Below are positions 8,990 through 15,561 of a DNA stretch of 18,169 nucleotides, piece by piece (the first letter of the stretch is position 1; the number at the start of each line of letters is the position of its first letter). The notes under the pieces were generated by a model. It did not search any database, had not been told where the DNA came from, and worked only from the letters and a program-made list of their open reading frames with translations. A program made the translations under genes and the position numbers. The DNA is from DASQDT01 sp036380435. Lineage in GTDB: Bacteria; Acidobacteriota; Blastocatellia; Pyrinomonadales; Pyrinomonadaceae. The stretch covers positions 1-18,169 of the forward strand of contig DASVES010000500.1 in the NCBI GenBank assembly GCA_036380435.1. The letters run 5' to 3'.

Positions 8990-9077
8990 TGATTGGCCGT
9001 CGTCGGGCAAGGGCCGGAACGAAGGTTTATAAGGCAGGGGGCACCGGCAGGGACGCCGCCGCACCGGCTACGTTAAA

Positions 9078-9107
9078 AATATAACAGTACAGCGGCGGCA
9101 AACTCAA
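9078..9107 (-). promoter_or_regulatory. Likely sigma-70-type promoter of the response regulator
   Basis: On the minus strand TTGAGT (9107-9102) and TATATT (9083-9078) are 18 bases apart; the -10 matches five of six consensus positions and the -35 four of six. Transcription would start near 9071, giving a leader of about 80 bases to the ATG at 8989. Confidence 0.5.
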
Positions 9108-9139
9108 GCCCTAAGTTGTCTATTTGCTAATGTTCGGTA

Positions 9140-9179
9140 GCGGGCTTAACCCGCCGCACCGGCCCTGCGTCTCGGGCCG
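9140..9179. other. Two short adjacent GC hairpins in the divergent gap
   Basis: GCGGG/CCCGC (9140-9144 with 9050-type spacing of five bases, partner 9150-9154) and CGGCCC/GGGCCG (9160-9165 with 9174-9179) can each form a small stem. Neither is followed by a T-run. They lie between divergent genes, and no function is apparent. Apart from these, the two promoters and the 9213-9292 palindrome, the 424-base space between the response regulator and purC holds nothing recognisable. Confidence 0.35.
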
Positions 9180-9212
9180 ACCGTCAAGGTCTATTCATGC
9201 TTGAGCTAAGGA

Positions 9213-9292
9213 AAGGATGAAGGATGAGGGATGAGGGATGAAAGAAGGCATCTTGTCTTCACTTCATCCCTCATCCCTCATCCTTCATCCTT
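9213..9292. repeat. Heptad-built perfect palindromic repeat between divergent genes
   Basis: Bases 9213-9242 are the exact reverse complement of 9263-9292: a 30-bp stem with a 20-base loop. Each arm is four 7-base units of the type AAGGATG / AGGGATG. The element sits between the response regulator promoter (minus) and the purC promoter (plus), upstream of both transcripts. It is purine-rich on one arm and pyrimidine-rich on the other. Confidence 0.92.
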
Positions 9293-9317
9293 GCTTTCCC
9301 GCCCCGTATCTTCGTTC

Positions 9318-9347
9318 TTGACAAAAATCCGGCGACGCGAGCACAAT
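9318..9347 (+). promoter_or_regulatory. Likely sigma-70-type promoter of purC
   Basis: A perfect TTGACA (9318-9323), an 18-base spacer and CACAAT (9342-9347, four of six) lie 67 bases before the purC ATG. The expected transcription start is near 9354. This placement supports the ATG at 9414 as the start of purC. Confidence 0.55.
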
Positions 9348-9413
9348 CGCGGCTCGCCTCCGGCGCCCGCGCCCAAGCGACCCGACCAAGCCACCGCGCC
9401 GCGCCCCCCTTTT

Positions 9414-10322
9414 ATGAACGGCACCCAGACGGTCTCCGAGACCACACTCCCCGGACTCTCGCTCCTGCGCCGCGGCAAGGTGCGCGACGTGTACGAAGTT
9501 GATGAAGAGCGCCTGCTCGTCGTCGCCACCGACCGCGTCTCGGCCTTCGACTGTATCCTGCCCACGCAGATTCCCCGCAAGGGCGAAGTGCTCACCGCCC
9601 TCTCCCGCTTCTGGTTCGAGCGTCTTGCCAATGTTGCCGAGCACCACCTCATCACGACCGAGATCGGGGAGATGCCCGAGCCGGTGCGGCGTCACGCCGA
9701 GACCCTGCGCGGGCGCTCGATGCTCGTGCGCCGGACGGAGGTCTTCCCCGTCGAGTGTGTCGTGCGCGGCTACCTCTCCGGCTCAGGCTGGAAAGACTAC
9801 CAGCGCACCGGCGAAGTCTGCGGCATACGCCTCCCCGTGGGACTGCGTGAATCCGACAAGCTCCCAGAACCGCTGTTCACGCCCGCGACGAAGGCCGAAG
9901 AGGGGCACGACGAGAACATCAGCTTCGCGCGCATGTCCGACATCGTGGGCGGGCAGGACGCGCAAGCCCTGCGCCGCCTCGCGCTCGCGCTCTACCACGA
10001 GGCGGAGGAGCATGCGCGCGCGCGCGGCATCATCATCGCCGACACGAAATTCGAGTTCGGGCGCGACCCGCGTGGGCGCGTGCTCCTCATCGACGAGGCG
10101 CTGACGCCCGACTCCTCGCGCTTCTGGCCCGCCGAAGCGTACCGCCCCGGCGGAGCGCAACCCTCCTTCGACAAGCAGTTCGTGCGCGATTATCTGGAGA
10201 CGCTCGCGTGGGACAAGCGCCCCCCGGCGCCGCCGCTCCCGCCCGAGGTCGTCGAGGCCACCACGGAGCGCTACCTTCAGGCTTACCGTCTACTGACGGG
10301 CGACGAACTTCACAGCCCGTGA
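9414..10322 (+). CDS. purC: Phosphoribosylaminoimidazole-succinocarboxamide synthase (SAICAR synthetase)
   Basis: PurC joins CAIR and aspartate with ATP to form SAICAR, a late step of purine biosynthesis in the cytoplasm. The 302-residue protein is of the longer, yeast-like length class. Visible signatures are RRGKVRDVYEV (about 19-29) at the ATP-binding loop, ATDRVSAFDCILPT (38-51), EVFPVECVVRGYLSGSGWKDY (the substrate-binding segment), LPEPLFTPATKAEEGHDENIS, IIIADTKFEFG and LIDEALTPDSSRFWP. The ATG at 9414 is chosen because homology begins just after it and a promoter lies between 9318 and 9347. The same frame stays open upstream to 9231, but those codons read through the palindromic repeat and the promoter. 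There is no clear Shine-Dalgarno sequence, and the bases before the ATG are C- and T-rich. No other purine gene is beside it. Confidence 0.96.
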   Translation: MNGTQTVSETTLPGLSLLRRGKVRDVYEVDEERLLVVATDRVSAFDCILPTQIPRKGEVLTALSRFWFERLANVAEHHLITTEIGEMPEPVRRHAETLRGRSMLVRRTEVFPVECVVRGYLSGSGWKDYQRTGEVCGIRLPVGLRESDKLPEPLFTPATKAEEGHDENISFARMSDIVGGQDAQALRRLALALYHEAEEHARARGIIIADTKFEFGRDPRGRVLLIDEALTPDSSRFWPAEAYRPGGAQPSFDKQFVRDYLETLAWDKRPPAPPLPPEVVEATTERYLQAYRLLTGDELHSP

Positions 10323-10421
10323 CTCTCCACGCCTTTGCGGCGCTCGACGACTGTTTTCGCGTTCGATAGTTTTTGCGTTCGGCCCCGTGTTGAAGTATCC
10401 CCCATACTGGAGCCTCAAGCC

Positions 10422-10679
10422 ATGCAGATGCGCGCCCGCCTCGAAGCCTTAATCGACGAGATGCTCGACGGCCAGATCATGCTCGACGAAGCCCTCGCCG
10501 AGTTCGAGAAGCTCTACATTCAGAAGGCGCTGGCGCGCCACCGCGAACACCTCTCGCAGACGGCCTCCACGCTCGGCATCCACCGCAACACGCTCTCGAA
10601 GCGCGTCGCCACCTACCGCACGCAGGAGCGCGCCGCCCGTCCGCCCGCGCATCGTCCCAACTCCCGCCCGCGCCGCTGA
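10422..10679 (+). CDS. Small Fis-type helix-turn-helix DNA-binding protein
   Basis: This is an 85-residue protein. Its central part, LYIQKALARHREHLSQTASTLGIHRNTLSKRV (about 31-62), is the C-terminal Fis/NtrC-type helix-turn-helix, with the turn at about 43-62. It is preceded by a helical N-terminus (LEALIDEMLDGQIMLDEALAEFEK) likely to mediate dimerisation, and followed by a basic tail rich in Arg and Pro. No sigma-54 ATPase domain is attached, so it resembles a stand-alone Fis-like protein that shapes DNA or acts as a local regulator. The ATG at 10422 has GGAG 9 bases upstream. Codons further upstream in the same frame lack family resemblance. A weak promoter-like pair, TTGCGT-17-TATCCC (10373-10401), ends too close to the start to be trusted. 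Targets are unknown. The next gene downstream encodes a histone-like protein. Confidence 0.82.
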   Translation: MQMRARLEALIDEMLDGQIMLDEALAEFEKLYIQKALARHREHLSQTASTLGIHRNTLSKRVATYRTQERAARPPAHRPNSRPRR

Positions 10680-10755
10680 AATTTTTTATCACCCGCGCTC
10701 GCTGTTTTGAAGTATTATCGCCGACAAGTTTTCGCAAGAGCCAAATCGAATTCAC

Positions 10756-11655
10756 ATGGACGAGCGCTCAGTCGCAGAGGCCGCCGAGGCCGCGATCAAA
10801 GACCTCCAGGCCAACTGCCAAGTCAGCTCTGTCTCGCACCCCTCGGGCAAGAGCGGCTGGTGCATTCAGTTCACCGACGGTTACGGTCAGCTCTGCGACG
10901 ACTTTCAAGACGAGTTCGGCGGCGACGACAGCTTCCTGCTACGTCGGGAGAAGGTGAAACGGCACCTGCTGAAGACTCAGGACAAGATGAGAAGGCAACT
11001 CGGCCGTCGCCGCCGGGGAAACTTACATACAGGAGAAGACCAGATGGCCACCAAACGTAAACAGGACCGCTCGACTTTGGACACCGCCAGCAAGATCGTC
11101 TCAGACCTCATGGACACAGCCGGCCGCGCCGCCAGCACCGTTGTCGATCAGGTCTCGGGCCTCGCCAACACGGCCCGCGAGACGGCCGCCAGCGCCGCCT
11201 CCACCGTCAGCCCGACCGCCGCTCGCACCATGAGACCCAAGCGCGAAGGCTCGCGGTCAGGATCGAGCCGCAGCGTCTCCAGTACCGCCGAGCGCGCCGT
11301 TGATCGCGGCGCGCGCCAGACGCGACGCGCTGTCTCGCAGGCGACCAAGACCGCGAGTAGCGCCGCCCGGCGCACCGCTGACGCCGCCGACCGCGCCGCC
11401 GGACGCGCGACCAAGTCCGCCGCGAAGGCCGCCAAGAAGACCGTCAGGGCAGCCAGCGGCTCGTCGAAGTCCGGCAGTAAAAAATCCGGCGCGAAGAAGT
11501 CGGCTGGTAAGAAGTCGGTCGCAAAGTCAGTGGCGAAGTCCGCGTCAAAGTCGAAGGCCGGGTCGAGGAAGTCAGCGGCCGGCAAAGGCGCAAAGAGAAG
11601 CGCATCCGGCGCGAAGAAGTCCGGCGCGAAGAAGAGCGGCGCGCGTATGAGATAG
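10756..11655 (+). CDS. Histone-H1-like basic protein with an extra N-terminal domain
   Basis: The 299-residue protein has two distinct parts. Residues 1-96 form a soluble-looking domain (KSGWCIQFTDGYGQLCDDFQDEFGGDDSFLLRREKVKRHLLK) with two Cys and an acidic middle; I do not recognise it. Residues 97-299 are Ala/Ser/Thr/Arg/Lys-rich. They begin with amphipathic heptads (TASKIVSDLMDTAGRAASTVVDQVSGLANTA) and end in SGAKKS-type repeats like bacterial H1-type histones. These bind DNA through the Lys-rich tail and are expected in the nucleoid. Two perfect 15-base tandem units occur at 11605-11634, with another copy at 11485-11499. An in-frame ATG at 11044 (residue 97) has a strong AGGAG 8 bases upstream, much better than the signal before 10756. 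The basic part may therefore also be made alone as a 203-residue protein. DNA binding is inferred from composition. Confidence 0.75.
   Translation: MDERSVAEAAEAAIKDLQANCQVSSVSHPSGKSGWCIQFTDGYGQLCDDFQDEFGGDDSFLLRREKVKRHLLKTQDKMRRQLGRRRRGNLHTGEDQMATKRKQDRSTLDTASKIVSDLMDTAGRAASTVVDQVSGLANTARETAASAASTVSPTAARTMRPKREGSRSGSSRSVSSTAERAVDRGARQTRRAVSQATKTASSAARRTADAADRAAGRATKSAAKAAKKTVRAASGSSKSGSKKSGAKKSAGKKSVAKSVAKSASKSKAGSRKSAAGKGAKRSASGAKKSGAKKSGARMR
11031..11046 (+). promoter_or_regulatory. Strong internal ribosome binding site and in-frame ATG
   Basis: AGGAG at 11031-11035, an 8-base spacer and ATG at 11044-11046 lie exactly at the border between the unknown N-terminal domain and the histone-H1-like part. 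The signal is typical of a true gene start, followed by MATKRKQDRST. Confidence 0.6.
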
Positions 11656-11720
11656 CAGGATGCGCCCGACCTTCGTCGCCTCAAATCGCACCCACCGCCC
11701 CGTCTAAATAGTTCCGACCC

Positions 11721-11756
11721 GTGGCGGGCACGTCTTCACCCTGACGCGCCCGCCAC
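11721..11756 (+). terminator. Strong GC hairpin after the histone-like gene, no U-tract
   Basis: GTGGCGGGC (11721-11729) pairs perfectly with GCCCGCCAC (11748-11756). Four more pairs (CGTC/GACG) close an 8-base loop beyond one mismatch. It begins 65 bases after the stop codon of the histone-like gene. The bases after it are not T-rich, so it is only terminator-like and may instead protect the mRNA 3' end. Confidence 0.4.
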
Positions 11757-11867
11757 TTCGCATCCAGCAAACACATCTTCGCCGCCCGTTCCCTTCCCGC
11801 CAGAGCCGCCAGCTCCTCTCAGATTGCCCCCCGACGCGCATTTTCAAACGCCTTTCCAGGCCCCTGA

Positions 11868-11897
11868 TTGACAAGCCACCCCGTGTTGCATTATTGT
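11868..11897 (+). promoter_or_regulatory. Sigma-70-type promoter of groESL
   Basis: A perfect TTGACA (11868-11873), an 18-base spacer and TATTGT (11892-11897, four of six). The -10 hexamer abuts the CIRCE operator, so repressor binding would cover the transcription start near 11904. The leader to groES is then about 155 bases. The remaining bases between the histone-like gene and this promoter show no gene. Confidence 0.75.
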
Positions 11898-11923
11898 TAG
11901 CACTCGCCCCGAGGTAGTGCTAA
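11897..11923 (+). promoter_or_regulatory. CIRCE operator (HrcA binding site)
   Basis: TTAGCACTC, nine bases, then TAGTGCTAA. This matches the CIRCE consensus of two 9-base inverted arms around a 9-base spacer, with one base different (T for G at the first position of the right arm). CIRCE is the operator of the heat-shock repressor HrcA, whose activity depends on GroEL. The arrangement predicts feedback control of groESL. Confidence 0.93.
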
Positions 11924-12060
11924 GAATTGTGCGTTTCGCCAGCAAAAAGGCGGTCACGCTGTGCGCGGACTCGGGCGGGTCATCAAGTTCTGAAGAGAAC
12001 GTTCTTAAGCAATCAAACCCACATCACCAATCGAGAGGTGAATTTCGGAAAGGAGTTAGC

Positions 12061-12390
12061 ATGGCGACCAACATCAGACCGCTTCACGACCGTGTAATCT
12101 TGCGCCGCATCGAGGAGGGCGAGCAGGTTCGGGGCGGCATCATCATTCCCGACACCGCGAAAGAGAAGCCGCAGGAGGGCGAGGTCATCGCCGCCGGCGC
12201 GGGCAAGTACAAGGAAGACGGCACCCGCCAGGAGCTTGACGTGAAGCCCGGCGACCGCGTGCTGTTCGGCAAGTACAGCGGCTCGGAGATCAAGATCGAC
12301 GGCGAGGAGCTGCTCATCATGCGCGAGGACGAAATCCTCGGCGTCATCGAGCGCGCCGGCGCGGCCTCCGGCAAAAAGAGCGGCAAGTAG
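12061..12390 (+). CDS. groES: Co-chaperonin GroES (Hsp10)
   Basis: GroES is the heptameric lid of the GroEL folding chamber in the cytoplasm. The 109-residue protein starts MATNIRPLHDRVILRRIE. It has the mobile loop EGEQVRGGIIIPDTAKEKPQEG with the hydrophobic GroEL-contact tripeptide III at 27-29, then GDRVLFGKYSGSEIKIDGEELLIMREDEILGVI. A Gly/Lys/Ser tail of a few residues makes it slightly longer than the usual 95-100. AAGGAG lies 5 bases before the ATG at 12061. The frame is also open upstream to 11917, but that stretch is the leader beside CIRCE. It is the first gene of the HrcA-controlled operon. Confidence 0.98.
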   Translation: MATNIRPLHDRVILRRIEEGEQVRGGIIIPDTAKEKPQEGEVIAAGAGKYKEDGTRQELDVKPGDRVLFGKYSGSEIKIDGEELLIMREDEILGVIERAGAASGKKSGK

Positions 12391-12418
12391 TCTCAGAAGA
12401 GACTGCGGGCCGCTTTTT
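12379..12418 (+). terminator. Terminator-like hairpin between groES and groEL
   Basis: AGCGGC (12379-12384) pairs with GCCGCT (12409-12414). Inside it, GTAGTCTC (12387-12394) pairs with GAGACTGC (12399-12406) around an AGAA loop, with a 2x2 internal bulge between the stems. TTTTT (12414-12418) follows. The stem includes the last groES codons. It may act as a partial terminator or processing site that sets the groES to groEL ratio. Confidence 0.5.
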
Positions 12419-12463
12419 CATTTAGAGCATTACCGATAATTATAGCTTGAGGAGATTACTGTC

Positions 12464-14107
<1,644 letters not shown>

Positions 14108-14127
14108 GCGGCCCCGCCGAAACGCTG

Positions 14128-14168
14128 AAAGCGGCGTCGCTCTCAATGAGAGCGACGCCGCTTTTTTT
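14128..14168 (+). terminator. Rho-independent terminator of groESL
   Basis: A perfect 14-bp stem, GCGGCGTCGCTCTC (14131-14144) with 14148-14161, closed by the three-base loop AAT. It is flanked by AAA on the left and a run of seven T on the right (14162-14168). Confidence 0.95.
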
Positions 14169-14180
14169 ATCAACTGACAG

Positions 14181-14252
14181 ACAGTACCGCGAGCGGTAGC
14201 GAGCGGGTCTGGTTGCGAGAGCAGTCCCGCTCGCTACCTCTCGCGGCACTGT
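14181..14252. repeat. Long inverted repeat overlapping the 3' end of the CYTH gene
   Basis: The 27-base arm 14181-14207 matches the reverse complement of 14226-14252 at 25 positions, with an 18-base loop. The core is GGTAGCGAGCGGG. The right arm contains the last codons and stop codon of the CYTH gene. The element lies between the convergent groEL and CYTH genes, directly after the groESL terminator, and could end transcription coming from the right. Confidence 0.85.
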
Positions 14253-14815
14253 TCATCACTAAGCGCGCTTTGTGTGAACCGCGCCTCGAACACGCCGCCG
14301 TTATTCTTCCCGAGCCGCGCGGTCAACTCCGGGTACGACGCGTGTTCGGCCTCCGCCGACGAGAGGCCGAGCAGTTCTTCCGCCTTCAGAATCGACTCCT
14401 CTTCCCCTTCTATCTCCACGAACGTCCCGAAGGGCAGTTCGTCCAGCACGATTTCCGCCCCGGCCGCGCGCCATGTCTCGCGCCGCTTCTCGTAGACGAG
14501 GGCGGGGCTGTATCCGAGGGCGTCGAGGATGGACGCCAGCGCGCCGGCGTCGCTCACCTCGGTCTCCTCTTCGCGCTGATGCTTGATGGCCGACTCGGTG
14601 GCGCGGCGCTCCTTGTAGGTGAAGGTCGCGCGCGCGTCGGTGAGCCGGAGTCGGAGGACGCGGCTACGCGGGTCGAGACCGGGGCCGGTGTAGATGACGT
14701 TCTCCTCAAACTCCTCCGCGCCCTTGCGAGTCGCGCCGATCTCGGCGAGCCGGCGCGCGAGCGTTTCCTTCTGGTCGCGCGTTAGCCTGTACTTTTTTTC
14801 AATCTCAATGGACAT
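14234..14815 (-). CDS. CYTH-domain protein (class IV adenylate cyclase / thiamine-triphosphatase-like)
   Basis: The 193-residue protein belongs to the CYTH superfamily, an eight-stranded tunnel that binds triphosphates with metal ions. The N-terminal ExExK hallmark is MSIEIEKKY (Glu4, Glu6, Lys8). Further charged tunnel residues are seen in VLRLRL (Arg55, Arg57), FTYKER (Lys68), VYEKRRETW (Lys110, Arg111), EIVLDELPFGTFVEIEG (Asp125, Glu126, Glu134, Glu136). The spacing around LDELPFGTFVEIEG resembles the CyaB-like class IV adenylate cyclases. Inorganic triphosphatase or thiamine-triphosphatase activity cannot be excluded from sequence. The ATG at 14815 is chosen because ExExK normally lies at the very N-terminus; an earlier ATG (14836) is inside a REP element. 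No ribosome binding site is evident. It lies 84 bases downstream of the transposase, on the same strand. The last codons fall inside an inverted repeat. Confidence 0.85.
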   Translation of the reverse strand: MSIEIEKKYRLTRDQKETLARRLAEIGATRKGAEEFEENVIYTGPGLDPRSRVLRLRLTDARATFTYKERRATESAIKHQREEETEVSDAGALASILDALGYSPALVYEKRRETWRAAGAEIVLDELPFGTFVEIEGEEESILKAEELLGLSSAEAEHASYPELTARLGKNNGGVFEARFTQSALSDEQCRER

Positions 14816-14827
14816 CAGGCGTAGTAG

Positions 14828-14847
14828 GACAGGCATTCCTGCCTGTC
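14828..14847. repeat. REP palindrome, copy 1
   Basis: GACAGGCATTCCTGCCTGTC: an 8-bp perfect stem with loop TTCC. It is followed by a second small stem, GCCTGC/GCAGGC (14849-14861). It lies just upstream of the CYTH start codon and downstream of the transposase. It is identical to copy 3. Confidence 0.9.
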
Positions 14848-14899
14848 AGCCTGCCGCAGGCAGGCACAAAACTTCGGTAAGAATGACCTCCACATTAAA

Positions 14900-15478
14900 T
14901 CACAGGTCTGACAGACATTCCTGCCTGTCAGACCTAGCCGCGCTCGACCAGGGCCATTCCTCAGCTTTCTCGACAAGTCCGGCTGAGACTGGATTTCTCT
15001 CGATGTACCGGATGATTCGTTGAGCCTCCAAGTCGTTACGAACCCAATGATCGTAAGACTCATCCTGCCAGAATGGCCTACCTGTTCGTCCCAGAATCTT
15101 GTTTGCCTTCCGGGCTGTATAACCTTTGACAGTCTTTGTGATCTTTGGAAGCGGAACCAGGGGGCGGATAAAGATATGTACGTGGTTCGCCATGACGGTG
15201 TATGCAAGTAGGCGGTAGAGATTCAGGAGATGATCTCCGAAATGCAGGGCTTCAACTATGCCTCCGGCGATTGGGGGGTTTTTCAGCCAGAGCGGGCCGC
15301 TCGCCGCACGATCCAAATGCCTGTCGAATGCCAGAAAAGCACGGCCGGCGTCCGTCTCTTCACGCCGAGGCGTCCTCAAGTTCGCGGGTAACGAGCCGTG
15401 AAGCCTCCACGTCACAAAGAGACTGGCTCCTTCTGGCAGCCAGTGAGGTAGGTGCCTTCGATAGAATAACATTGCCAT
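14900..15478 (-). CDS. REP-associated tyrosine transposase (RAYT, Y1/HUH family)
   Basis: RAYTs are single-copy HUH single-strand nucleases, related to IS200/IS605 TnpA, that bind and cut REP palindromes. The 192-residue protein shows the family order: FVTWRLHGSLP (21-31), YRLLAYTVMANHVHIFIRP with metal-binding His99-Val-His101, and GRPFWQDESYDHWVRN with catalytic Tyr142. RIIRYIERNPVSAGLV and EWPWSSA follow at the end. The length is normal and the frame intact. The final residues SDRQECLSDL are encoded by REP copy 2, and REP copy 3 begins two bases before the start codon. The ATG could be at 15478 or two codons later (15472). Neither has a normal ribosome binding site. The gene is visibly less GC-rich than its neighbours, which suggests horizontal acquisition. 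It inserts between the CYTH gene and the ABC exporter. Confidence 0.93.
   Translation of the reverse strand: MAMLFYRRHLPHWLPEGASLFVTWRLHGSLPANLRTPRREETDAGRAFLAFDRHLDRAASGPLWLKNPPIAGGIVEALHFGDHLLNLYRLLAYTVMANHVHIFIRPLVPLPKITKTVKGYTARKANKILGRTGRPFWQDESYDHWVRNDLEAQRIIRYIERNPVSAGLVEKAEEWPWSSAARSDRQECLSDL
14904..14935. repeat. REP palindrome, copy 2 (inside the RAYT 3' end)
   Basis: AGGTCTGACAG (14904-14914) pairs with CTGTCAGACCT (14925-14935). The centre is a variant of the REP sequence (ACATTCCTGC). It encodes the C-terminal residues of the transposase, so the protein end has been replaced or extended by the repeat. Confidence 0.85.
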
Positions 15479-15480
15479 AG

Positions 15481-15500
15481 GACAGGCATTCCTGCCTGTC
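15481..15500. repeat. REP palindrome, copy 3 (at the RAYT start)
   Basis: The same 20-base sequence as copy 1, in the same orientation, ending 2 bases from the RAYT ATG. In the RAYT mRNA this hairpin would lie where a ribosome binding site should be. Confidence 0.9.
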
Positions 15501-15541
15501 GTTTTCAGGTTCTAATCGAGCCGAGCTTATCACGTCCACGT

Positions 15542-15561
15542 GACAGGCAGGAATGCCTGTC
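15542..15561. repeat. REP palindrome, copy 4 (opposite orientation)
   Basis: GACAGGCAGGAATGCCTGTC is the exact reverse complement of copies 1 and 3. It abuts the stop codon of the ABC permease. With copy 3 it forms an inverted REP pair 41 bases apart, the usual REP doublet arrangement. Confidence 0.9.

Noticed and set aside
9231..9413. Extension of purC to an upstream ATG
   Set aside because: The added codons translate the palindromic repeat and the promoter region, and PurC homology starts only after 9414.
11148..11684. Minus-strand frame with apparent hydrophobic Phe/Ala/Asp repeats opposite the histone-like gene
   Set aside because: The repeats are the mirror of Lys/Ala/Ser codons (aag/gcc/tcg). 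The plus frame has a strong ribosome binding site.
11917..12060. Extension of groES to an upstream ATG
   Set aside because: The start would overlap the right arm of CIRCE. The real ATG at 12061 has AAGGAG at normal spacing and the standard GroES N-terminus.
14816..14836. Earlier ATG for the CYTH gene
   Set aside because: It lies inside a REP palindrome and would push the ExExK motif away from its usual N-terminal place.
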